Source of the DNA: Larkinella insperata
GTDB taxonomy: Bacteria > Bacteroidota > Bacteroidia > Cytophagales > Spirosomataceae
Assembly: GCF_026248825.1 (NCBI RefSeq)
Contig: NZ_CP110973.1
Coordinates: 5,043,501-5,107,500, forward strand
Reading direction: 5' to 3'
Length of the DNA stretch: 64,000 bases
In this document: one piece after another, positions 52,160 to 60,949 of the stretch
Position numbering within the stretch: the stretch's first letter is position 1
How the letters are laid out: every line of letters starts with the position of its first letter
Notes under the pieces: model-generated
Told to the model about the DNA's origin: nothing
The model's input: the letters and a program-made list of their open reading frames with translations, nothing else
Databases searched by the model: none
Made by a program: the position numbers and the translations under genes

Positions 52160-53977
52160 TTATTCAAACTTGTTCTGGGCCACGGTACCGGGCGCTGCCG
52201 GCGCCTGATCGGGGTCTACCAGCACCTCAATGACGGCGGGCCGGTTCGACGCGAAGGCGCGGGTCAGCGTGTTGGCAAGGTCGGCCTTTTGCGTGCAGCG
52301 GTAGCCTTCCGCCCCGCAGGCTTCGGCTACTTTGGCAAAATCGATGGAGGTCAGATCCGCCCCAAAAACGGGATTGCCCAGGGCTTCCTGCTCGTAGTAG
52401 TCCATCGACAGGCTATTGTTCTTGAACACCACAATCTTCACGGGCAGGTTGTACCGAACGGCCGTTACCATTTCGCCCATCAGCATCGTAAAGCCACCGT
52501 CGCCCACCATTGCCACGCACTGCCGACCGGGATAGGCCAATTGGGCCGCCATCGCATAGGGCAGGCCCGGGGCCATCGATGCCAGGTTGCCCGAAACCGC
52601 CACTTTCTGATCCGGGCGAATCTGCCAGTGCCGGGCCGTAAAAACCGTGTGCGCACCGGTATCAATGGCAACGATGGCGTCTTCTTGCAATAATTTGCTC
52701 ACCTGCGACACCAGGTATTGGGGCTTGATGAGCTTGGCATCCTCGCTTTCCACCCCGGCGATGGTTTTTCGCCAGTCGGCCATGCGCTGCTGGGCCAGTT
52801 GCAGAAAACTCCGGTCGGTTTTGGGCTGTAGTTTGGGCAAAAGGGCTTTCAAGGTAGCCTGCACATCGCCGTTGAGGCCGATTTCAACCGGGTACCGAAG
52901 GCCGATCCGCTTCGGGTCGCGGTCGATCTGCACGGCCCGGGCGCGTCCGTCTTTGGGGTAAAAATCCACGTACGGCATGTTGCTGCCCAGAATCAGGAGG
53001 GTATCACACTCCTCCATCACCTGTTTGGAGGGCAGCGTACCCAGGTGCCCGATGCCGCCGGTTGTGTAGGGCGAATCGTCGGGCAGCAGGGCTTTGCCGA
53101 GCAGAGCTTTGGTCACCGGTGCCCCGAGTTTTTCGGCCACCTGTTCCACTTCCGTGCGGGCATTAAGGGCACCGCGCCCGGCCAGAATCATTACTTTTTT
53201 GCCTGCGTTCAGCAGGGCGGCTGCCGCATCCAGTTCGTCTGTCACGGGCGTTTCGATGCGCGGCATGTAAGTCGACGACGCCCGCAGGTTTTCCCCGTCT
53301 TTGGACGCTTTGTCTTCCGATAACGGTTTTTTCTGGATATCCTTGGCAATCGCCAGGTGCGCTACGCCGGGCGTGGTCAGGGCGGTTCGGCAGGCCAGGT
53401 CCACGACGGTCTGGGCCTGCCGCGGACCGTTGATCATGACGTTGTAGACGGCAATGTCCCGGACCATCGAAACCGTGTCCACCTCCTGGATGTACTGCGT
53501 ACCCAGCAGGTCGTGAAACGGAGCGCCGGTAATGGCCAGCACGGGCGTATTTTCCATGGCAGCATCCCACAAACCGTTCATCAGGTGGACGGCCCCCGGA
53601 CCGGAAGTACCCAGGCAGACGCCGAGCTTGCCGGTGTATTTGGCGTAACCGGAGGCCATAAAAGCGGCTGCTTCCTCGTGCCGGACGGCAATGTATTTGA
53701 TCTTGTCCTGCCGTTTGCGGAGGGCCTCCATGATGGGGTTAATGCCGTCGCCGATTAAGCCAAACACCACTTCGACCTGCCAAGCGATCAGCTTGTCGAT
53801 CAGGATGTCGGCGGTGGTTTGGGCGGGGTCGGCGTTGGTAGCAACATCCGCCTGGGCGTTTTGGGAAAGCTGTTCTGTTTCCATAGAAAAAAGGGGGGGT
53901 GTGGAAAATGCGATGGCACCTGAACCGGCGGCCTTTTTCATGAAGGCTCTCCGGGAGGATCGGTTGGCGGATTCCAT
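52160..53977 (-). CDS. Tat-exported TPP-dependent enzyme (pyruvate oxidase/acetolactate synthase-like)
   Basis: The 605-aa protein has a twin-arginine signal (SSRRAFMKK, residues 7-15) and a full three-domain TPP enzyme. The Pyr domain has the catalytic-type Glu near 101 in VRHEEAAAFMASGYAKYTGK and LGTSGPGAVHLMNGLWDA. The central domain has ILAGRGALNART. The PP domain has the cofactor motif from VGDGGFTMLMGEM to VVFKNN. It resembles pyruvate oxidase/quinone-dependent pyruvate dehydrogenase (PoxB). I chose the ATG at 53977, which puts the Arg pair at residues 9-10; the frame is open to 54091. Tat export of this usually cytoplasmic family is unusual. Confidence 0.85.
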   Translation of the reverse strand: MESANRSSRRAFMKKAAGSGAIAFSTPPLFSMETEQLSQNAQADVATNADPAQTTADILIDKLIAWQVEVVFGLIGDGINPIMEALRKRQDKIKYIAVRHEEAAAFMASGYAKYTGKLGVCLGTSGPGAVHLMNGLWDAAMENTPVLAITGAPFHDLLGTQYIQEVDTVSMVRDIAVYNVMINGPRQAQTVVDLACRTALTTPGVAHLAIAKDIQKKPLSEDKASKDGENLRASSTYMPRIETPVTDELDAAAALLNAGKKVMILAGRGALNARTEVEQVAEKLGAPVTKALLGKALLPDDSPYTTGGIGHLGTLPSKQVMEECDTLLILGSNMPYVDFYPKDGRARAVQIDRDPKRIGLRYPVEIGLNGDVQATLKALLPKLQPKTDRSFLQLAQQRMADWRKTIAGVESEDAKLIKPQYLVSQVSKLLQEDAIVAIDTGAHTVFTARHWQIRPDQKVAVSGNLASMAPGLPYAMAAQLAYPGRQCVAMVGDGGFTMLMGEMVTAVRYNLPVKIVVFKNNSLSMDYYEQEALGNPVFGADLTSIDFAKVAEACGAEGYRCTQKADLANTLTRAFASNRPAVIEVLVDPDQAPAAPGTVAQNKFE

Positions 53978-54103
53978 TGAAGAAGAGAGTAAGAGGTGAT
54001 TGAAGACGTACGCATAAAGGGCAGTTCGGGCGGCAAGCCGTTGGCTGACAAGACGGTGCGATCCGCAATCCGACCGGGTGAACGTTAGCAATTGACTCCC
54101 TCC

Positions 54104-54119
54104 GTAAACTAGTAAACTA
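54104..54119. repeat. Tandem 8-bp repeat between divergent genes
   Basis: GTAAACTA occurs twice head to tail between the TPP enzyme gene and the cation transporter gene. Position in a divergent promoter region suggests a regulator site; no other support. Confidence 0.25.
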
Positions 54120-54251
54120 GCAAGACTACCCGGAGATTTTCGTTCTGTTTGCTATGAAGGTGGTAAAAGGCGATTAACCCGAAAAAAATAAGGATTTGGC
54201 CGCCTTGCCGCCGGGCGGAAAACAACCCGTTTTGAAATCGGTTCAACGGGT

Positions 54252-55163
54252 ATGGCATCCACAAAAACAGCAATCTACACGGCTTTGGGGGCCAATCTGG
54301 CCATTGCCGTCACCAAGTTTATTGCCGCCGGGGTAACCGGGAGTTCGGCGATGGTTTCCGAAGGCATTCACTCACTGGTTGATACGCTGAACGAAGTTTT
54401 GCTGCTGCTGGGCATGAACCGGAGCCAGAAACCCGCCGACGACAAACGGCCGTTTGGCTACGGCCGGGAGCTTTACTTTTGGTCGTACGTGGTATCGGTC
54501 CTGATTTTTGCCGTCGGTGGGGGCGTTTCGTTTTACGAAGGCATCACGCATTTGCAGCATCCCAACCCCATCGAAAATCCGCACTGGAATTACATCGTGC
54601 TGGGCATCGCCATTGTGCTCGACAGCACGTCGCTGGTGACGGCCATCAAAGCGTTTAACGCCCAGCGGGGGGCGCAGGCGTTCTGGTCGGCGGTGAAAAC
54701 CAGTAAAAACCCCGCTACGTTTGTCGTGCTGTTTGAGGATGCGTCGGACGTTATCGGGTTGATTCTGGCGTTTCTGGGGGTATTTCTGGGACATCAGCTC
54801 GATAACCCGTACCTCGATGGGACGGCTTCGATCCTGATCGGCGTCCTGCTGACGGCGGTTTCCATCCTGCTGGCCCGCGAAAGCCGGAGCTTGCTGATGG
54901 GCGAGGGGGCAGATCCGGCGATTGTGCAGAAAACCGTGGCCCTGACGAATGCTGACTCTGACGTTGTGCAGTCGTTGCAGGCGCTGACGTTTCAGATGGG
55001 GCCGGAGCAGATTGTGCTCATTCAGCGGGTTGTTTTTCAACCGGAACTGACTACCGAAGCGATTACGAAGGCCATTTCCCGACTCCGGCACACGCTTCAG
55101 GCCGCCGAACCCACCATCCGGCAGGTATTCATTGAACCCGCCGACGGACCCCATCGGGCGTGA
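54252..55163 (+). CDS. Cation diffusion facilitator (CDF) family transporter
   Basis: The 303-aa membrane protein has about 5-6 hydrophobic segments and a C-terminal cytoplasmic domain of about 90 residues. The metal-site pattern of the family is present: EGIHSLVDTLNE (His-x3-Asp) in TM2 and VLFEDASDVIGL (Asp-x3-Asp) in TM5. These proteins export Zn, Fe, Mn or similar divalent ions with proton exchange; the metal here cannot be read. It is a single gene. Confidence 0.9.
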   Translation: MASTKTAIYTALGANLAIAVTKFIAAGVTGSSAMVSEGIHSLVDTLNEVLLLLGMNRSQKPADDKRPFGYGRELYFWSYVVSVLIFAVGGGVSFYEGITHLQHPNPIENPHWNYIVLGIAIVLDSTSLVTAIKAFNAQRGAQAFWSAVKTSKNPATFVVLFEDASDVIGLILAFLGVFLGHQLDNPYLDGTASILIGVLLTAVSILLARESRSLLMGEGADPAIVQKTVALTNADSDVVQSLQALTFQMGPEQIVLIQRVVFQPELTTEAITKAISRLRHTLQAAEPTIRQVFIEPADGPHRA

Positions 55164-55166
55164 AAA

Positions 55167-55204
55167 AGTCCCTCAACCTGGCATTGCACCCGGATTGAGG
55201 GACT
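55167..55204 (-). terminator. Intrinsic terminator of the LRR gene
   Basis: AGTCCCTCAA pairs with TTGAGGGACT (10 bp) across an 18-base loop. On the minus strand the stem is followed by TTTTT, so it ends the LRR gene; it also sits 3 bases after the convergent CDF stop. Confidence 0.85.
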
Positions 55205-55225
55205 AAGACTACGTTGCGAATTGGT

Positions 55226-58200
55226 TTACTGCTTGACTACCTTAAGCGTAACGTACCGCGTACCGCTCACGGCCTGAAGCAGGAGCAGTCCTGCGGGCCG
55301 ATTACCGAGCGGTAGGGTCTGCCGTTCAACGGTTCGGGGCTGATCTACCCGCCGTTCGCTGATCATCCGGCCCGTGGCGTCGGTAAGTTGCAGCCGCAGC
55401 GGCTGACCAGCCGCTCCGCGCACTTCCACTTCCACGGCATCGCCGGTGGTAGGGTTACCCAGCACCACCAGCTCCAGTTGGGCGCTGCGTTCGGCCGACA
55501 ACCGGCCCGAGGAGGGGCTACAAGTCAGGGCTTTTCCCGACCATTTCAGGACGTAGCTCGAACCGGTCACCCGGGCGCTGATCTGGCGGGTTTTGTTGTC
55601 TTTCAGGACGGCGGGAACTTCAAAACTGTACGCGTGGGCTCCGTTGCCTTTGCCGGCTTGCTTCAGGTCGTCGCGGTAGATGTTGGCCACCGTGCTGCCC
55701 CAAACCGTGTTGCCGGTGTAAAACTCAATACTGACCGGGGCATTGGGCTTGTTGCGGTCCCAGGCCCAGCCGCGGATGGTGCCGCATTCGACTTTATCCA
55801 GATAACCGTCGAAATTACCCGTAACCGGCGTGGTAGCGGGGGCGTTTATCGTCAGGCCGACGCTCACGGACGTGGTTGCATTCTGGTTGTCCGTGGCCGT
55901 GTAGGTCAGCCAGAAGCTGCCGGACTGCCCGGGCGTACCGCTGAGCTGACGGGTGGTTGGGTTAAAACTCAGACCACCGGGCAGACCGCTTACGCTGTAA
56001 GCCAGCGGGCCTCCTTCCGGGTCGGTGAAAGCGGGCAATAGTGCGGAGAACGTGGCTCCCTGTTGGGAGGTGAAGGTATTGATTGTCGGCGCTACCGGCG
56101 GCTGGTTGGCGGGGGGCGTGGTAGGTGCTTGGCACACAAGAGCTTTGGGCGAACCTTTCAGCAGGAAGCTGCCCCCGGCGACGCGGGCCGAAAGCGGATG
56201 AGAGCGGCCGTCTTTCATCCAGTCGGGAATTGGGAAGGTAAAAGCATGTTTGCCATTGCCTTTTCCGGCGTTGAGCAAATCCTGGCGGAACCCATCGGCC
56301 AGGATCGTAGCGATAACGGCCGAGCCGTCCAGAATTTCGACGGCGACGGGCGTATTGACTTTGTCGCGGTTCCAGACCCAGCCGCGGAACGTCTCGCAGT
56401 CGGCTCCGTAGAGGTGTCCGTCGTAGTTGCCCGCTGCGGGAGCCGCGGCCACGGTGACGGTAAAGCGGGCCGGGGCGCTGGTGCAGCCGCCCGAGGTGCA
56501 GGTGGCGGAGTAGACCACGTTGCCGGGTGTTGAGGTACCAACCGGAATGGTAGCACCACTGCCCAGGGTGGTGTTGGTCGCCGACCAGTTGATGGTACCG
56601 CCTTCGCAACCCGAAACGGTTAGAGAAACCGAAGCTGTGTTTAGCGCAATGGGCTGGATGATGCCGGACTTCAAGGAGAGTGTCGGGGCCGGGATGGCGT
56701 TGCTGCCGGGCTCTTGATTGCAGAAGGCGGTGAAGTTGCCGCCATTGGGCAGACCGGGGTTGCCATAAAACTCAACATCTTTACCACATAAAGCTCTTAA
56801 AGATTCTGGGAAGCAACCGCTTAAATGGTTGTTTTGCAGCCACATATATTTTATGTTAGAAAGTCCCCCTAGAGTATTTGGAATAGGACCAGTAAATTTA
56901 TTGGCATTTAACATTAAACCCTGAAGCTTGGTTAGTTTACTCAGGAAAGAAGGAACTTCTCCACTTAATTGATTAGAACGTAAATTAAGGAACTCTAGCT
57001 TAGTCAAGTTTGCGATACTAGCTGGAATATCACCACTTAATCGATTGTCTCCTATCATAAGAGTCCTCAAATTAATTAAATTTCCTAGGGTAGCTGGGAT
57101 TTGGCCACTGAGCTGATTAGCAGCAAGTTGAAGGAATTCTAGTTTAAGTAATTTTCCTAACCCACTGGGTATTGCACCGCTCAAGTTGTTTACGGATAAA
57201 GATAAACCTTCCAGATTAATAAGATTGCTTAAACTATTAGGGATTGATCCATTCAGCGAGTTATAAGTCAAGTCTATATACCATATATTAGTTAGATTGC
57301 CCAAACTACTAGGGATTTCGCCTGTTAGTTGATTGTTGCTTAAGGTTAGAAATCGAAGATTGGTTAAATTATCTAAATGACTGGGAATACTTCCGCTTAG
57401 CCTATTGTCATTCAACGAAATATATTCTAATTTAGTTAGGCGCTCTAAACCGATTGGAATGGGACCAATCAAGGTGTTATTCCCCAAGTTCAAACCTTTT
57501 AATTTAGCTAAGTTGCCTAAACTTTCAGGAACGATCCCACTTAAGTTATTCTGGTTTAAAGAAAGGTTTTCAAGATTAATTAAGTTTCCCAAACTGTAAG
57601 GAATCGATCCAGTTAACTTATTATTTGATAATGAAATGTTCTTCAAGTTGGACATATTACCAAGTGAACTTGGGATCGATCCAGTTAGCTTGTTGTTATA
57701 TAATTGTAAGTCTGTTATAGTAGTTATCTTACTTAAACTTTCGGGAATCGGCCCGGTTAATTCGTTATTATATAATGAGAGGGAGGTTATTTTAGGAAAC
57801 TCTCCAAATGTATTGGGGATCGGTCCAGTTAATTGGTTATCATTCAAAAGGAGCGTATAAAGACCTTCTAGATTTCCTAGACTACTTGGTATTTCACCCG
57901 TCAATTTATTGTTGTTTAACGTTAGTTGGAAGAGGTTCGTCAGATTTCCTAGGCTACTAGGAATATTCCCATTTAACTCGTTGTTATTTAATGTAAGGTT
58001 ACTCATCCCAGTTAGTTTACCCAGGCTTTCGGGGATTGAACCTGAAAGTCTATTTTGTTCGAGGTGAATGGATGTCAGGCTGGAAAGGTCACCTATGTTA
58101 CTAGGAATTTCGCCACTCAACTGATTGATAGCTAAATTAAGGCTTTCGAGCTTTTGCATATTCAGGACACTCAAGGGGATAGAGCCGGTTAAGTGATTTT

Positions 58201-58759
58201 CACGTAGAAGCAGCATTTTTAGATTAACCAAATTACCTATACTGCTAGGGATGGACCCACTAAATTGATTCTTCAGGAGGAAAAGCCCTTCTAATTTGGT
58301 TAACTTTCCTATTTCTTCCGGGATCGTTCCGCTAATATCATTATTACGAAGTTCGATGTGCTTTAGGTAGGTTAGATTTCCGATACTCTTGGGTAGCGAA
58401 CCGGTTACGTTATTGTACATCATACTCAATTCTGTCACCCGGCCATCTGTGCAGCCAACCCCGTACCAGCCGCACGGATTGTTGTCCTTTAGCCAGCCCG
58501 TGGAATTGATCCAGCCAGAACCATTGGTTGAATTGTAAAAATCAGCCAGTGCGGCATAATCAGGGTGCTGATCGCCATTTGATGCCGAAGCCAGCAACGG
58601 TGGTAACAGGCAAAAGCTGATGAGCAGGCAGGCCAAGCGGGCACTGAACGTATTGCCATTCAGGTTCTTTAAGAATGTTTGCCAACTGGAAAAAGAGGTG
58701 GCAGCGTTCTGCCGGGGAGAAAAACGGGTGTAGAAATGGAACATAAGCAGGTTAAACAA
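55226..58759 (-). CDS. Secreted leucine-rich-repeat protein with two-cysteine modules and T9SS sorting domain
   Basis: The 1177-aa protein has a signal segment (about 40-60: LACLLISFCLLPPLLASA) and an LRR cap (YAALADFYNSTNGSGWINST, then NPCGWYGVGC). Next come 23 plant-type repeats of about 24 residues (L-x-x-N-x-L-(S/T)-G-x-IP-x-x-(L/I)-G-N-L), an SprB-like segment (TVSGCEGGTINWSATNT), module copy 1, a putative-Ig unit, module copy 2 and a T9SS sorting domain. It is probably a surface protein for adhesion or recognition. The LRR part of the gene is clearly more AT-rich than the rest. ATG at 58759; MFHFYTRF at 58744 is an alternative start. Confidence 0.92.
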   Translation of the reverse strand: MFNLLMFHFYTRFSPRQNAATSFSSWQTFLKNLNGNTFSARLACLLISFCLLPPLLASASNGDQHPDYAALADFYNSTNGSGWINSTGWLKDNNPCGWYGVGCTDGRVTELSMMYNNVTGSLPKSIGNLTYLKHIELRNNDISGTIPEEIGKLTKLEGLFLLKNQFSGSIPSSIGNLVNLKMLLLRENHLTGSIPLSVLNMQKLESLNLAINQLSGEIPSNIGDLSSLTSIHLEQNRLSGSIPESLGKLTGMSNLTLNNNELNGNIPSSLGNLTNLFQLTLNNNKLTGEIPSSLGNLEGLYTLLLNDNQLTGPIPNTFGEFPKITSLSLYNNELTGPIPESLSKITTITDLQLYNNKLTGSIPSSLGNMSNLKNISLSNNKLTGSIPYSLGNLINLENLSLNQNNLSGIVPESLGNLAKLKGLNLGNNTLIGPIPIGLERLTKLEYISLNDNRLSGSIPSHLDNLTNLRFLTLSNNQLTGEIPSSLGNLTNIWYIDLTYNSLNGSIPNSLSNLINLEGLSLSVNNLSGAIPSGLGKLLKLEFLQLAANQLSGQIPATLGNLINLRTLMIGDNRLSGDIPASIANLTKLEFLNLRSNQLSGEVPSFLSKLTKLQGLMLNANKFTGPIPNTLGGLSNIKYMWLQNNHLSGCFPESLRALCGKDVEFYGNPGLPNGGNFTAFCNQEPGSNAIPAPTLSLKSGIIQPIALNTASVSLTVSGCEGGTINWSATNTTLGSGATIPVGTSTPGNVVYSATCTSGGCTSAPARFTVTVAAAPAAGNYDGHLYGADCETFRGWVWNRDKVNTPVAVEILDGSAVIATILADGFRQDLLNAGKGNGKHAFTFPIPDWMKDGRSHPLSARVAGGSFLLKGSPKALVCQAPTTPPANQPPVAPTINTFTSQQGATFSALLPAFTDPEGGPLAYSVSGLPGGLSFNPTTRQLSGTPGQSGSFWLTYTATDNQNATTSVSVGLTINAPATTPVTGNFDGYLDKVECGTIRGWAWDRNKPNAPVSIEFYTGNTVWGSTVANIYRDDLKQAGKGNGAHAYSFEVPAVLKDNKTRQISARVTGSSYVLKWSGKALTCSPSSGRLSAERSAQLELVVLGNPTTGDAVEVEVRGAAGQPLRLQLTDATGRMISERRVDQPRTVERQTLPLGNRPAGLLLLQAVSGTRYVTLKVVKQ
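55520..55819 (-). repeat. Two-cysteine secreted module, copy D
   Basis: From GNFDGYLDKVEC through GWAWDRNKPNAPV and AGKGNGAHAYSF to KALTC. Nearest to copy B in the protein at 40182 (GNF-x-G-x-LDKVECGTIRGW in both). Confidence 0.8.
56132..56431 (-). repeat. Two-cysteine secreted module, copy C
   Basis: From GNYDGHLYGADC through GWVWNRDKVNTPV and AGKGNGKHAFTF to KALVC. Separated from copy D by a putative-Ig unit in the same protein. Confidence 0.8.
56790..58443 (-). repeat. Coding array of 23 leucine-rich repeats
   Basis: Repeat period is about 72 bases (24 residues). The DNA is AT-rich against a GC-rich flank in the same gene. Individual repeats differ at the DNA level, so this is an old or diversified array, not a recent tandem expansion. 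Confidence 0.9.
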
Positions 58760-58797
58760 GTAACGGTCGGAGCTATACGGTAAAGTTTACGTTTACA

Positions 58798-58805
58798 CAA
58801 AAGTA
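58798..58805 (-). promoter_or_regulatory. -7 box of the LRR gene promoter
   Basis: On the minus strand TACTTTTG, a perfect TAnnTTTG, 38 bases upstream of the ATG at 58759. No clear -33 element. Confidence 0.55.
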
Positions 58806-58915
58806 CCAACACCTGCTTTGTTGTTAAGTAATATTACTTATTAAACTCTGATAATTTATTAATTGGTAGGTACTTGTCCAGGTCTTACTAGTCAACAGAC
58901 TGGTTGTCAGATTGG

Positions 58916-59830
58916 CTAGCTGTTCTGTGGTCGGGCGTTGCGCCACTCGTCGGAATCTTCCGCTTTTTGTCCGGCAAACTGGATGATGAGTCTGTTAACC
59001 CGGTCGTGGGCTTCGTGCTGCACCCAGTGGGTGGCTTCTTCGATGTAAACCAGTTTCCCCCGGTCGCACTGTTCAACGCTGGGCTGGGCCAGTTCCCGGA
59101 TCAGAGCCTGGTCGCGGGTCCCCCAGATCAGCAGCAGCGGCACCCTGACGCGCGGATTGTCGGGCAGCCGCGGCCCCTGCTGCACCAACGCCCGGTACCA
59201 GTTGATCATGGTCTGGATGGCCGGCTGGCCAGTCGGACCGGGTTGCGCCCAGGCTTGCCGGTATTGAACCAGATCGGCCGCCGAAAACGTGCCGGGGCGA
59301 CTCGTTCCGCGGAGCACCCGGGTTGCGCCCCACCAGTTGCCGAGCCGGACCAGCCATTCGGGCAGAACCGGTAGCTGGAAAAAGCCGACGTACCAGCTTC
59401 GGAGCAATTGCTGGGGATGCTCCCGCATCACCCGGGGCATCACGGCCAGATGCGGCATGTTCAGGCACACGACCCGGTGAAGCCGTTCGGGATGGTTGAT
59501 GGCGAGCCACCAGGCCACCCCGCCCCCCCAATCGTGCCCGACCACCGTAGCCCGTTCTACCCCGGCGGCATCCATTAGACCCAGGATGTCAGCCCCGAGC
59601 TTGTCCAGGGTGTAGTCCTTGACCGCCACGGGTTTGTCGCTCAGGTTATAACCGCGCTGATCGGGTGCCCAGACCCGAAAACCGGCTGCGGCCAGGGCGT
59701 CGATCTGATGCCGCCATCCGTACCAGAATTCCGGAAAACCGTGCAGTAAAATCACCAGCGGTCCGTCGGCGGGGCCAGCTTCCACGACATGCAGCCGGAT
59801 CTGGTTGGTGGAGATATAGCGTGATTGCAT
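58916..59830 (-). CDS. Alpha/beta hydrolase, epoxide-hydrolase-like
   Basis: The 304-aa protein has the oxyanion motif HGFPEFWYGW near 30-39, the nucleophile Asp100 in VVGHDWGGGVAWW, and EEATHWVQHEAHDRV with the catalytic His near the C-terminus. An Asp nucleophile with HGFPE points to epoxide hydrolases or haloalkane dehalogenases rather than esterases. Tyrosines of the cap domain (WYRALVQQGPRL region) fit epoxide hydrolase. No signal peptide. The substrate is unknown. Confidence 0.87.
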   Translation of the reverse strand: MQSRYISTNQIRLHVVEAGPADGPLVILLHGFPEFWYGWRHQIDALAAAGFRVWAPDQRGYNLSDKPVAVKDYTLDKLGADILGLMDAAGVERATVVGHDWGGGVAWWLAINHPERLHRVVCLNMPHLAVMPRVMREHPQQLLRSWYVGFFQLPVLPEWLVRLGNWWGATRVLRGTSRPGTFSAADLVQYRQAWAQPGPTGQPAIQTMINWYRALVQQGPRLPDNPRVRVPLLLIWGTRDQALIRELAQPSVEQCDRGKLVYIEEATHWVQHEAHDRVNRLIIQFAGQKAEDSDEWRNARPQNS

Positions 59831-59982
59831 AAACTCCTAACGGGCGGTTTACGGCACGGGTTTGTGAACCTGATTGTATGGTCCGGCTTCCACCAACGCG
59901 ATTCGACTAAAATTTTGCAAAATCGGCTTCAAAAAAGCATCTTGAGGGCTGTAAAGTGGACGGAATTAAATCTTGACAACAA

Positions 59983-60789
59983 ATGAATGAACGGCAACTA
60001 ATAAAACACATGCAACAGCAATACAGCTGGTTGAACGTGACGCTGGAGCAGGCTAAATGGCTTCACCGATTTGAACAGGACAAAAATTTACCGTCGAATT
60101 CTCATTTCTTCTCAGAATGGGAAGAATGGGACTTTGAAAGAGCTACGTTCCAAGCTATTTTAACGGGTGAACAATTTGAAAAATACGAGGAAAGGCAGAA
60201 GGAAGTAATCCGCAACGCCCAAATTAACCGGGTCGAGGAAGACAAAACCAAGCTGGAGGAGATAGCGTACCACCAGACCCTTTTAGAATTTTACGATCAG
60301 ATTCTGCCTGAATTTTTCAAGAATCCAAGGATGATGAATCCGCTTTTCTTCGAAGACACCAAAATCGAATTCCTGAAAGCGGAATACAAACGGTTTTTAG
60401 CCGAAAGAAAGAAAGGGCTGTTGGTTCATCATTTCCGATTTTACCGGACATTGATGCCCAATACCTTGAAACTCTCTTTGTTGCATCACAAGCTCAATCA
60501 TGTCTGGCCTAATTATTCGTTATTTAAACTCGGCATGGACGAACCCACTAAAGCAATTGCAACGTACCTGGAAGAAAAACATTCGTATGTTCTAGAGGAT
60601 ATCTATGAGTTTGTAACTCAACGAATGGATAAACTGAATGCGCTGAATGCAGAGAATTTTGCAAAATTTGAAAAGACATTCCATGGACCCATCGCCAAGG
60701 CTGGTCCTGAAACGCCCGAGGAGTTGCAGAAAAATCAGTTGATGAGCGTGTTACTGCTGGACAAGGATCAATACGGTTGGCAGGATTAA
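59983..60789 (+). CDS. Hypothetical protein (268 aa), charged and helical
   Basis: I do not recognise this protein. It is rich in Lys, Glu and aromatic residues, mostly helical by appearance, with no signal peptide or membrane segment. Notable stretches are SEWEEWDFERATFQAILTGE and QKEVIRNAQINRVEEDKTKL (likely coiled coil), and several paired histidines (LLVHHFRFYR, LLHHKLNHVW). The coding sequence is more AT-rich than its neighbours, which may mean a different origin. A full-length frame with protein-like composition and no shadowing partner supports a real gene. It stands alone between the hydrolase and the SPFH pair. Confidence 0.78.
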   Translation: MNERQLIKHMQQQYSWLNVTLEQAKWLHRFEQDKNLPSNSHFFSEWEEWDFERATFQAILTGEQFEKYEERQKEVIRNAQINRVEEDKTKLEEIAYHQTLLEFYDQILPEFFKNPRMMNPLFFEDTKIEFLKAEYKRFLAERKKGLLVHHFRFYRTLMPNTLKLSLLHHKLNHVWPNYSLFKLGMDEPTKAIATYLEEKHSYVLEDIYEFVTQRMDKLNALNAENFAKFEKTFHGPIAKAGPETPEELQKNQLMSVLLLDKDQYGWQD

Positions 60790-60949
60790 CCGCCCCGTAC
60801 GTCGTTCCGGAAATCAGGACGTTTAAGCCGGTTTCCCGGCCGTTTGTAAAATCGAACGTCGGCGGGTTCGGTTTTTTTATGTAGAATTAAACCGCTAAAC
60901 ATCAAAATCCTTACGGTAACGGTTCCGCAACCCGTTGCCCACCGACATT

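Noticed and set aside
56790..58443. Regular ~72-base periodicity suggesting a CRISPR or satellite array
   Set aside because: The period encodes 24-residue leucine-rich repeats in one open frame; repeats are not identical DNA.
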